Source: Eledone cirrhosa
Lineage: Eukaryota; Mollusca; Cephalopoda; Octopoda; Eledonidae
Reading direction: 5' to 3'
NCBI GenBank assembly: GCA_964016885.1
Contig: OZ024742.1
Location: 124,276,615 to 124,340,614, forward strand
Length of the DNA stretch: 64,000 bases
This document shows, piece after piece, positions 12,200 through 21,112 of this stretch. The notes below the pieces were generated by a model. That model was not told where the DNA came from, made no database searches, and worked only from the letters and a program-made list of their open reading frames with translations. How positions within the stretch are numbered: position 1 is the stretch's first letter; each line of letters starts with the position of its first letter. Position numbers and translations under genes: made by a program.

Positions 12200-12845
12200 T
12201 CTACTTATTTGTTACGAGGGCACAAAAGAAAGGGACAAATACAAGGGGGGCGCGGGGTTTACATAAAGGAACGTGTAAAAAGCAAATAACAAATATAAAA
12301 TTAACAATACAGTCCTCAATAGGGAGGATGCGTTTTGGGGTAACCCCCCGCCCCCCGAAACAGTGTGAAACCCTTTTCCTTAGGAGCACAGAGAGGGTGT
12401 GCTTCTTTGAACTTCCACCTTTCCACTACAGGCTGATAAAGAGAGAAGGCCCATTAAAACGGGCCATTCTCGCTACTTTCACCCACCTTTCATAAAACTT
12501 GCTGGGGTAGAGCACCTCTCTCTCCATTCTGATCCTTCTCTTAAAATGGTATTTAAAGAAAAGGACCAGTTGTTGGCCGGAGAGAAAGGTGTCCGACCTC
12601 AGCCCTTTAAAACGTGTCCACCATACCACCTCTTTCCCCATGGCTATTACACAGAGGAATACCGCCTCTCCTTCATTTTTGAAGGGGTAAGGCGGCTTCA
12701 TAGTTACAATGGACTCGGTGGTCAACCGGATTAGTCCCACCTGTGACAGCAGTCGTTCGACATAGCCCCACATATCTGCAACGCCCGAGCAGTGTACCAA
12801 TGCGTGTGCAACTTTTTTCTTGCGCGCACGCATCTGGGACAGATC
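12200..12845 (-). pseudogene. LINE 3' end: RT C-terminal zinc-binding region
   Basis: A 135-codon minus-strand frame (12833-12426) reads VAHALVHCSGVADMWGYVER, then GEAVFLCVIAMGKEVVWWTR and YHFKRRIRMEREVLYPSKFY, ending FNGPSLFISL before a stop. This matches the region after the RT of L1-like or R2-like elements, where a Cys/His cluster (here HALVHC) precedes a helical tail. Upstream cysteines are missing at the break near 12840. About 220 bp of possible 3' UTR follow to 12200 and contain runs of G and C. 5'-truncated, non-functional. Confidence 0.7.
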
Positions 12846-13008
12846 TTTTTTCGAATTTAGCGAATATGAATAAACGAAGTTAATATCAGGCTGTTCTCTT
12901 ACACTTCTTGTTTTTAAATTACTTCAGAGTAAACAGACCCACCTGCGCACTTCGTTGAATGTTCTACACTGGATACTGAAGTGTCGGTAACAACCAACAC
13001 ATTGTCAA

Positions 13009-13010
<2 letters not shown>
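12846..13010. other. Unassigned sequence between LINE remnant and (TA)n
   Basis: No coding frame recognised. Confidence 0.4.

Positions 13011-13014
<4 letters not shown>

Positions 13015-13061
<47 letters not shown>
13015..13061. repeat. (TA)n microsatellite
   Basis: Alternating TA directly abutting a PLE terminus. Confidence 0.95.
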
Positions 13062-13063
<2 letters not shown>

Positions 13064-13246
13064 ACGAAGGAGGTGTGGTAAGGAACCAAATGGACCATAA
13101 CGCACCAGAGTACTCAATACTTAGGGTGGTAGAGTGGGAAATAGGAAAAAGTATGACCCCGACGGCAGAGCTCACGCCCTTTCGACGGATAGTCCAGAAA
13201 TAGCCTTCTAAACGGCTTGAGCTCTGCCGTCGGGGTCATACTTCTT
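13062..13246 (-). mobile_element. PLE terminal fragment in fold-back form
   Basis: On the minus strand from 13190 down it reads tatttcccactctaccaccc, then agtattgagtactctggtgc and ttccttaccacacctccttc, matching the end of the 17.5-20.2 kb PLE. At its centre gaccccgacggcagagctca is mirrored by tgagctctgccgtcggggtc, so two terminal pieces face each other. (TA)n lies at both outer ends. Confidence 0.75.
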
Positions 13247-13270
13247 CCTATATATATATATATATATATG
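13247..13270. repeat. (TA)n microsatellite
   Basis: Short TA tract between two PLE terminal fragments. Confidence 0.9.
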
Positions 13271-13449
13271 AACATTTCGGTTCACTGACGGGTGAGTTAC
13301 CGCCGTTTCAACAGCTAAATCCGAACGGTTGTTGAAACGGCCGGAGCTCATCCGTCGGAGTCCCGAATTTTTCATAATACCCACTCTACTACCCCAAGTA
13401 TCGATTACTCTGTTGAGTAATGATCAAACTGGCGTTTACCGCCTCCATA

Positions 13450-13452
<3 letters not shown>
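13271..13452 (+). mobile_element. Second PLE terminal fragment in fold-back form
   Basis: Contains ttgaaacggccggagctcat, ccgtcggagtc, ataatacccactctactacc and gagtaatgatcaaactggcg. The left half (gggtgagttaccgccgtttc) is the inverted counterpart. Ends in (TA)n. Confidence 0.7.
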
Positions 13453-13481
<29 letters not shown>

Positions 13482-13482
13482 C
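13453..13482. repeat. (TA)n microsatellite
   Basis: TA tract at the end of the PLE fragment. Confidence 0.9.
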
Positions 13483-13769
13483 GTGTGTCTGTATCTGTGT
13501 GTATATAGCGTGTGCATTGTAGGATATGTTTAAATCATTGAACGATATAATAAATAGGCAAAAGCTAAATAAAGGTATCAGTATCAAATATGAATGTTAT
13601 GTGGTACTAATATTATAAATATTGGATTAGGTGACGTGAGATAAAAGAGGCAATGGCGATTAGGTGACTTACATTTCATTATTTTATAATCTAGAGACAA
13701 TCCGAACCAGAAATTACCTTCTTCTCCTTCTTTTTCTTCATCTTCGCCCACTTATAACTGGGACGGTCA

Positions 13770-15480
13770 TGGGGGCATATTCCTCAAACAACCATTCCAG
13801 CAGTTCCTCTCAGAAGCAACCGACCGACCAAGTTCATGGATGTTGCTTGCTTTCTTCCACTGGATCTTCTGCCATCGGGTTTGCTCGTAAAATCTGTCCA
13901 GAGATTTTTTTCCCAGAGACATTCTAACCACCTGACCATAGTATCGGCACTGTGATATCTCAATTTGGAGAAGTAGTGGCTCTACCTGGAGTGACTCTCT
14001 TATCAACGAGCTACGCACTCTATTGAGTAAGATTACTCCAAGGATCCTTCGGAGGAACTCCATTTAGGCCGCTTTTATTCGCGATTTTGTTCTTTCGGTC
14101 ATTACGCAAGATTTATTACCATAGGAAAGTGTTGGCATGGATACCGCTTTGAAGATAGTAAGTTTGGCTTTTATGCCTGCCTCCCTTCTGATTACTGAAA
14201 GCTGATGGGCGAGCATTACAACACAAGCTCCTGCAATTCTTGTACTTACTTCAGCCTCCAGCTTTCCATCACTCGTCCACAAATATTTTACATGCGTTAG
14301 TGGAACTTCATTCCCATGTAGAGTGCTCTGCACATACTTCATTGAGAGGACAAGTTTCTCAGTTTTCGCAGCACCGGCTTTCATTCCAAGCAAGTAGAAC
14401 CAGGCTGCGCATGTCAGTTCTGTTCATGTAAATAAGAACAGGAGAGGTGACAATGCGCACCCCTGGCGAACCTCGACTCATACATTGAATTGTTTCGGTT
14501 TATCACAGTTTATACAAACACAAATATTCTGGCATTCGTATAGAGACATCAGGGTATCAAGAAGCTGACCATGAATCCCATACTCCTGTAGAACATTCCA
14601 CAGCCGGCCCCAACGCGGGCATATGCCTTTTCAAGGTCAATAAAAAAAGTATAAAACTCTTGGCAATTCTCCAACGATTTCTCGGAGACCAGCCGGGTTG
14701 TGAATATCTGGTCGTCTGTGCCACGTCCGGGCGGAAACAGCACTATTCAGCAGCCAGATTGGAGACGAAAATCCCCCTCCATCAATTCGCCAGACACCTA
14801 GCATAGACTTTACCAAGGTGGTTTAACAAAGAAATCCCTCTGTAATTAGAGCAATCTGTTTTGTCTCCCTTTTGAAATTTAAAATTAGCACACCCAATTG
14901 CCATTGTTTGGCTACCTATGCAGAGATCCAGGCTACCCAACATACACGATTCAGCCAAATAATACATGTTCTATTTAATCTTTTGTTAACGTCTCGGAAC
15001 TGATTTCATCTTCGCCAGCAGCCTTGTCGTATTAAAGCTGAGCCACTGAGAGATTAGTCACCACTTCCAGACGCAGGTCGTGTACATCCAAATATACTGT
15101 TGTGATCGGGTCTAGTAGATCAGAAAAGTATTCTCTCCACCTTTTGAGGAGAATCCCAGGCGCGCGTTCTTGATAGAAGGTGTAGAGAAGGGTTTCTTAT
15201 TACAAAGTGGTCGGATGATATGCCGGAACAATTTATTTGCTGATCTTAAGTCGGATTCTAGCTTAACCCAAAAGCCACTCATGTCATAAATTTGGACGCC
15301 TTTACTGTCTCTGCTGCGATTCTTTCTGCCTACTTGTACTGTACGTGCCAGAAGGAGGATGTATTTCAAAGCCAAGCTTTGTAAGCCTCGTTCTTTGCTT
15401 GGATGTCATCTGTGATTTCTTGATTGACTAAAGGGGTCTTCCTACCATTCAGAGCCACACAAATGCTCTTTCACCGGAGC
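13770..15480 (-). pseudogene. LINE reverse transcriptase pseudogene, multiply frameshifted
   Basis: Read on the minus strand, pieces occur in the right order for an RT of the type common in fish and molluscs. At 15375-15112: DLRSANKLFRHIIRPL. At 14967-14782: FKKGD-type motif as FQKGDKTDCSNYRGISLLNH. At 14743-14549: PGRGTDDQIFTTRLVSEKSL and FFIDLEKAYARVGAGC (motif A region, family 'VDLEKAYDRV', here D to A). At about 14480: VRQGCALSPVL (motif B). Near 14430: SLVLLAW, where the family has FADDVVLLAS, so the catalytic FADD part is lost. At 14393-14064: HVKYLWTSDGKLEAEVSTRI and TYGNKSCVMTERTKSRIKAA. At 14063-13767: MEFLRRILGVILLNRVRSSL and IREMVEPLL-like text. Several stops and shifts make it inactive. 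Clade not certain (RTE- or L2/CR1-like). Confidence 0.8.
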
Positions 15481-15504
15481 ATTTAAAAGCTGAAGCAGAA
15501 ACTG

Positions 15505-15606
15505 CCGCGTTGAACAAACTCTACTCTGTCTCAACGTCAATACCTAGATTATGTATGCATACATCAAGGTATCGACGTTGAGACAGAGTAGAGTTTGTTC
15601 AACGCT
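15505..15606. repeat. Inverted repeat, arms about 39 bp
   Basis: gcgttgaacaaactctactc plus tgtctcaacgtcaatacct (15506-15545) is mirrored by aggtatcgacgttgagacag plus agtagagtttgttcaacgc (15568-15606), with one mismatch and a 22-bp spacer. It sits at the upstream edge of the LINE remnant, and the sequence after it changes to microsatellite. Confidence 0.9.
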
Positions 15607-15676
15607 TATATATATATAGAGAGAGAGAGATTGTTCAACCCCCCCCCCCCCCACACACACACACACATACACACCC

Positions 15677-15720
<44 letters not shown>
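15607..15720. repeat. Composite microsatellite (TA, AG, poly-C, CA, TA)
   Basis: Successive tracts tatatata, gagagaga, poly-C, cacaca and a final TA tract. Confidence 0.93.
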
Positions 15721-15721
<1 letters not shown>

Positions 15722-16300
15722 GTGCATTATATGTATGTGTGTGTGTATTTGTGTCTATATATTCCTAATGATATGTACATATGAGTGTGCATATTTTGTA
15801 GAGGAACGTGAGTATTTCCATACAGAATTCTATTTCAACTTATGTCTAAATCAGTGTATCAGACATGAAAATTCAAAACATAATATAATTTTATGTATTT
15901 TGAATTAATACCACCATACGGAAAGAATTTAAATATCGTTTTTATTTACATTATTACCAGGAATCCGATGGTAGGTAAATCAAATACTTCATGATCACAT
16001 ACATATATCTTAAGAATCACTGAAACATTAAATCAAAGCTGAGAATGGAAATAAACAAAAAGAAAATTGTTTTACATCAAGCAAATATTAGCAAACATAT
16101 TTTAAGTCATCTATCAATTTATTAATATGTATGTGTGCATTTAGAAAAGCAATTTTTAGGTGACAAGATACAAATTCTATAAGAAAAGTCAATATTTCAC
16201 TAACCGAATGATCGTTAGTAGGAAAAACAACGGTGAATTTTAAATAACACTGTGCATTTTTCATATAAAGGCAGAAACATCTCCCATGATTTCTTCAAAC
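15721..16300. other. AT-rich stretch without gene
   Basis: Nothing recognisable. Confidence 0.5.
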
Positions 16301-16301
16301 A

Positions 16302-16406
16302 GCGAGGTTAACTTTGCCTTTCATCCTTACGGGGTCGATAAAATAAAGTACCAGTAATGCACTGGGTAATTGCTGGCCTTGTGCCAAAAGTAGAAACAAT
16401 TATTGA
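16302..16406 (+). repeat. SINE, 5'-truncated
   Basis: gcgaggttaactttgccttt, catccttacggggtcgataa, aataaagtaccagtaatgca and the tail ttgtgccaaaagtagaaaca are close to the 61 kb copies. The tRNA-like head is missing, consistent with truncation during reverse transcription. Confidence 0.92.
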
Positions 16407-16442
16407 ACTAAAAATATATATATATATTTGATAAACACATTG

Positions 16443-16443
16443 G

Positions 16444-16477
<34 letters not shown>

Positions 16478-16552
16478 CCCTCTCTCTCCCCACCTCTCAC
16501 TCTCTCTCTATCTATCTCACTCTCTCTCTCTCTATCTCACTCTCTCTCTGTA
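16443..16552. repeat. (CT)n microsatellite with interruptions
   Basis: CT tracts broken by c-rich and tatc segments. Confidence 0.92.
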
Positions 16553-16609
16553 TGTATAATATACATGTTTGTATGTATGTATGTACGTATTAGAACATAT
16601 ATATGTATT

Positions 16610-17035
16610 TTTATATATAATTATATATTTGAGTTGTGCTTAACAGCAGATACAAATGGAGCTTAATACGTTGGTAGAGTTTAGGCATCTCTATCATTTA
16701 GAGAAATGACTTCCGCAGTACTAAATATGTCTCATTCGTATGAAATCATCATGAATATCCTATTCTTTCTTGGCTAATAACATAAGGTACAGTCCTTTTT
16801 GTGGAATGGGGAGGTTCTTCGTGGAAGTGTAGATGTCCAGTTTGGCTATCATGATTCCGTCACGATGGTTGTAAAGGGCTATGTTGGGTGATGTATAATA
16901 AGTAGGTTCTCGAATAGTGTTGAGCGTAACCGCAGTTTAAAAAGGTACTTAATACGTAGGTATCATTATCATATCTAGAAATTACTTCCACAGGACTAGA
17001 ACTAATTCATTTGTATGAAACAGTTCTAGTGCTGT
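16610..17035. repeat. Diverged direct duplication of about 80 bp
   Basis: cttaatacgttggtagagtt...atgacttccgcagtac...tcattcgtatgaaatcat near 16662-16748 resembles cttaatacgtaggtatcatt...attacttccacaggac...tcatttgtatgaaacag near 16948-17026. This is probably part of one interspersed repeat of unknown class. Confidence 0.55.
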
Positions 17036-17136
17036 AGTAGTCATTTCTATATACAATAAAGATATGTATATATGTATGTAAATATAAATATATATATGAG
17101 TGAAAATTAGAAATGGTGGTTCTCTGAAATAGCGAT

Positions 17137-17301
17137 ATATATATGAATGTATATATAGTGTATTTTGCAATACACTGTTTGCTGAAAATTGAAATAACTG
17201 ACATTGTCACTATTTTAAAACTATAGCGTATGGTCTTCAAAATGCTTTTAATTAAGCATACAGTGTATTGCAAAATACACTATATATACATTCATATATA
17301 T
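17137..17301. repeat. Inverted repeat, arms 42 bp, perfect or nearly so
   Basis: The left arm 17137-17178 (…gtgtattttgcaatacactg t) is the reverse complement of 17260-17301 (acagtgtattgcaaaataca…). The spacer is 81 bp and AT-rich. Confidence 0.9.
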
Positions 17302-17340
17302 TAATATATTCTTATCCATCTATCTATCCCCCCCTCCCCA

Positions 17341-17354
<14 letters not shown>

Positions 17355-17372
<18 letters not shown>

Positions 17373-17430
17373 TTATTTATATATATATATATACATATAT
17401 ATATTTATACATATGTATATATATATACAC

Positions 17431-17466
<36 letters not shown>
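17355..17466. repeat. (CT)n/(TA)n microsatellite abutting PLE
   Basis: TA-rich tract ending exactly where the PLE terminus begins. Confidence 0.93.
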
Positions 17467-17467
<1 letters not shown>

Positions 17468-20177
17468 GGAAGAAGTAAGACCCCGACGGCTCACATCAAG
17501 CCGTTTCGACGGCTAATTTTGAATGAAAATTTATTCTGTTATTTAAATAGCCGAGCTTATCAAGGGGTAATTCCATATATGGTCAAAGAGATAATCACCA
17601 GGATTGGTCACATCACAAGTTAGTAGTAAATCTGTGATGGCAAATTGGTGGGGGAAGGGGTAGCTAAACCTGCCGGTAGGAGAAAAAGGAGAGAGGGTGG
17701 AGTAAACCCATTCATGCGTTGGTAGTGCCGGCTACAGCTGGGTGTGAAGTCAAAGAGGATACTGGGGAGGCGGAGGGGGAGGAAGTCGAAACGGTAAGTA
17801 GAACAATGAAGGGTAAAACTATAAAAAGTACTGAGAATGAAAAAAAAATATATATATAAGCAAAGTCTGGTTACTAAGACTTAAGTCTCTCGCTATTGCT
17901 AAGCTAAAGAAAGACATTAATAAATAAATAAACAAATAAGTGAATAAAAGAATAGATAAATAAATAAAAAAAAATATAATAAATAATAATAATAAAAATA
18001 AACTAGGTGGGACGGAAATAAAGGGACCCTTATACGAGATATAAGTTCGTGTGTCGTACGGTGACGGGTCAACAAAAGGGGTGCCAAAATACTAAAGAGA
18101 CTACCACGAAATAATAAAGGTTTCTACCCCAATCACAGGGCCAGCACCACCCAGTGCAAGAAAGTAAACTAGTACGAGAATATAATTCAGGGTCCCGCAA
18201 AAAAATACTAATGCAAACTCTAAGGGTACCGCAACGAAACAAAAAGTCTTATACAAGTTACATGTAATATCGTACGAAGTAAAAGTGAAGAACGGAAAAT
18301 TAATACAGAAACACCCCCACCCCCCACCCCCAACAAAAAAAAGAGAAAAAGAAGAAATAAATACTGGATAAACGAGAAATTAAAGCAAAGATGCCACTAA
18401 GAAATATAGAAGGCACGGAAAAAAAGGCACAGCGGTCGGAGAAGGGGGCAAGTATCGGAAGTCTAACACCTCTGCTATAAAAAGCGGAGTCAGCCAAATC
18501 TATCATAGAATAGGGGAGAGGGTGGGGGTGCTGAAGCTACAAGTGACCGAGGGGCTACCTCGGGTGGGCGAGAAAAAGACGACGACAAAGAAAAGGTAAT
18601 GGGGTAGGGAGGGATGGGGGAAAGAAGGATATATAGAGGAAGCGATAAAAGATGTAAAAGAAGATCTTACGTCTCCATTGGCAAGTAGGGGTTACCCATT
18701 ACAAAATAGGAAAGTGGGGTGTTATATCCCTAGTCTACCCCCCCCCGGGGTCATTATGGGGTTTGAGGGCGAGGTAAGTCCTACGTAATCGGTGTTTACA
18801 TGCAGTAACCAGTTCATATTTCTTTTTAGGAGTTGGTCCGTCGAAAACAACATTTGTAAAGTTTCCTCCGAGCATAAATTGCACGGACGGCGTCCTCCCG
18901 TGTAAGAGTTTGCTCTGGACAGTAATTTCCAAGCGAGATCATAGTTGATGTTGTTGTCCTTGAGGTCCCAGATGTGGCGCGAAAGTGTAGTGGAGTGACG
19001 CCGGACCGGGTTTCGGAAGGTATATCTGTGTTGGTATAGCCGGGTCTTGAAGTTACATGTGGTTAATCCTATATAAGCTTTGTTGGAGGTGTCCGTGCTC
19101 ATGTTGCACTGGTAGATCACATTACGGTCTCTGCATCTGTTGTCGAGGGGGCTACTGGATCTATCAGGACAGTTGCACCTCCTGGTCGGCTCTCCACTGC
19201 TATTTAGGTTGTTTGTTCCATCGGGGTTGAGTTTTTTGTTGTTGGAGGAGACGATGTTTTGTGCGAAGTTAGGTGTAGTGCTGTAAGAGAGTTTGATGGT
19301 ATTTTTGTTATTTATGTTGTGGTAGCGGTGTTGTAGTGGGAAGTGTTTTTCAATGAGCCTAAAGAAAATGTTCCCGATGTGAGTTGTCACCTCGGCGTTG
19401 TGGGGAGGATTGAACCATGTTACAATGCGTGAGCGGCGGTGTCGCCTGCTGGTTCCGCTAATGGGAGCTGGACAGTAGGATATTTCCTCCCGGAAACCAC
19501 TCCACCTGAGGGCCTGGTTGTAGTAAGGCGCATGTTCATCGAATATCCTCTCATTAGCTGACAAACGGGATATGCGGAGGGAGATGTTTTTTACCAGGTT
19601 GTTGGTGATGTTCCTAGGATGGTTAGATCGGCGGTGGATGTAGTGCAGGTTGTCATTGGGTTTCCTGTATGTGTAGTACAGGTCATTATTGAGATCAAGG
19701 GTAACGTCCAGGAAATTAACTCGGGTCAGGGACGTTTGTAGGGTTATTTTAAATCCTCAGTCGCGGAAGAAGCTGATTAATTGTTTACGGACCCGATATG
19801 TACTACTGGGGTTGTACCCTTTAAGGGTAAGGAGCCCATCTTCACGGTACAATCCACCACCGAAAGCAAGAAACATTTCGGTGAGTTTGGCTATAAGGAA
19901 TAATCCTCTACTCCTTCCCCCACCAATTTGCCATCACAGATTTACTACTAACTTGTGATGTGACCAATCCTGGTGATTATCTCTTTGACCATATATGGAA
20001 TTACCCCTTGATAAGCTCGGCTATTTAAATACCAGAATAAATTTTCATTCAGTCCAGCGTTAGCCGTCGAAACGGCTTGAGCTCAGCCGTCGGGGTCTTA
20101 CTTGTTCCTATTACCCACTCTACTACCCTAATTATTGAGTACTTTGGTCCACCTGGTTCCTAACCACATTTCCTTCG

Positions 20178-20178
<1 letters not shown>
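17467..20178 (-). mobile_element. Penelope-like element, 5'-truncated, with inverted terminal segments
   Basis: A coding part (minus strand, 19905-18722) is followed by about 1.2 kb of non-coding sequence down to 17467. The outer segments 17467-17664 and 19908-20110 are reverse complements: aggaagaagtaagaccccga is mirrored by tcggggtcttacttgttcct, and caaattggtgggggaagggg by ccttcccccaccaatttg. The upper segment is thus an inverted piece of the element's own end joined to a 5'-truncated RT, an arrangement known for Penelope elements. It continues to ttccttcgtt at 20178 and then (TA)n. Inside, (TA)n and TAAATAAA tracts occur near 17850-18000. Confidence 0.85.
18722..19905 (-). pseudogene. PLE polyprotein fragment: end of RT, linker and GIY-YIG endonuclease
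   Basis: The protein copies the element by target-primed reverse transcription, with the GIY-YIG domain nicking DNA (known for the family). Upstream in frame are GLYREDGL (RT motif C; the family usually has YRDD), then LTRVNFLDVTLDL and YRKPNDNLHYIHRRSNHP, interrupted by one in-frame TGA at 19757-19759. In the open 280-codon part, residues about 47-65 read IVTWFNPPHNAEVTTHIG. CNC...C cysteines lie at 130-144. GIY-YIG follows as VIYQ (149-152) and AYIG (163-166), with KTRLYQH (173-179) holding the conserved Arg. The C-terminal CNLC is present, but the last about 50 codons are out of frame: the shifted frame gives KKKYELVTACKH, the expected family ending, so one base is lost in an A run near 18828. 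Inactive. Confidence 0.88.

Positions 20179-20228
<50 letters not shown>
20179..20228. repeat. (TA)n microsatellite
   Basis: TA tract directly at the outer end of the PLE. Confidence 0.95.
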
Positions 20229-20230
<2 letters not shown>

Positions 20231-20354
20231 GGAGGTGAGTTTTATTGTAGTACAATAAAGCAATGCAGATATCGGATAAGAAGCACTCTACAGTTTGTGG
20301 GACTGGAGTATGCATAATATAAGATCAAAAGATGGTTAAAGGAGTTCCATATAT

Positions 20355-20420
20355 TTTATTATGCGCATTTCAAAAACAAACATCATCAAACAATAATATT
20401 TGTGTTTTCATCAGATAAAA
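20355..20420 (-). ncRNA. Predicted type I hammerhead ribozyme (left arm)
   Basis: Mirror image of the copy at 20532-20597, with the same core and stems read on the minus strand (tcatcag at 20408-20414, the complement of the gaaatgcgcat part at 20361-20371). Confidence 0.68.
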
Positions 20421-20531
20421 CAGGAGAACATGATATGAAGGCTAAAAAACACTTGTTGATAGTGCAGTTTATGTTGATTTAAAACTGCACTATCAACAAG
20501 TGTTTTTTAGCCTTCATATCATGTTCTCCTG

Positions 20532-20597
20532 TTTTATCTGATGAAAACACAAATATTATTGTTTGATGATGTTTGTTTTTGAAATGCGCATAATAAA
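20532..20597 (+). ncRNA. Predicted type I hammerhead ribozyme (right arm)
   Basis: Order of parts: stem I strand ttttat (20532-20537), core ctgatga (20538-20544), stem II 20545-20580 (aaacacaaat pairing with gtttgttttt, one C-U mismatch), gaa (20581-20583), self-complementary stem III atgcgcat (20584-20591), cleavage-position A at 20592, stem I strand ataaaa (20593-20598). Stem I pairs at all six positions. Every invariant core base expected of a hammerhead is present. Stem III is palindromic without a loop, so activity may need a dimer or tandem arrangement. Prediction only. Confidence 0.68.
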
Positions 20598-20631
20598 ATA
20601 TATGGAACTCCTTTAACCATCTTTTGATCTT

Positions 20632-20636
<5 letters not shown>

Positions 20637-20667
<31 letters not shown>

Positions 20668-20702
20668 TATATATACATATATACATATATATATATATAT
20701 GC
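20637..20702. repeat. (TA)n microsatellite with CA interruptions
   Basis: TA tract abutting the palindrome. Confidence 0.93.
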
Positions 20703-21034
20703 ATGTATGTATGCTTGTGTGTGTGTGTTTGTAAAAGAGGGGCGTGCATACAATCTTTAGAATATACTTGCTTTCCATTTTATGTATAGAATATATAACC
20801 CTCTTAACTTTGCGACGAATATAGCGGAAGCAAAATGTTTGTGAAAGGGATTTCGATGACTTTGCTAGATCACGTTTGCACGTGTCCTAGAAGAATCACC
20901 TTGAACCAAACTAACCTTAATTCCATCACTGACTGATACTACATCTCCCTGTTTTATGCCGATATAATGGAGTATTGCTCTATGCCAATGTAAGGCCATA
21001 TATAAATAACTTATCTTTGTAGCAACAGCAGCAC

Positions 21035-21037
21035 CAA

Positions 21038-21094
<57 letters not shown>

Positions 21095-21112
21095 CAGTAG
21101 TAGTAGTAGTAA
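21035..21112. repeat. (TAG)n microsatellite
   Basis: About 25 copies of tag/agt with one cag interruption. Confidence 0.96.

Larger units (their letters stand above)
20316..20636. mobile_element. Near-perfect palindromic element with opposed hammerheads
   Basis: Arms 20316-20470 and 20482-20636 are reverse complements over about 155 bp with an 11-base loop (atgttgatttaa region). I found no mismatch on reading. (TA)n follows at 20635 and lies nearby on the left. There is no coding sequence. Each arm carries a predicted hammerhead ribozyme read outward from the centre. The ending tgaaatgcgcataataaaat resembles the equivalent part of the 28.6 and 56.3 kb elements, so it is probably a related non-autonomous family. 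Confidence 0.9.

Noticed and set aside
13185..13365. gaaacggc...gccgtc segments as full hammerheads
   Set aside because: The ctganga half of the core is missing near all copies, so only a partial resemblance remains.
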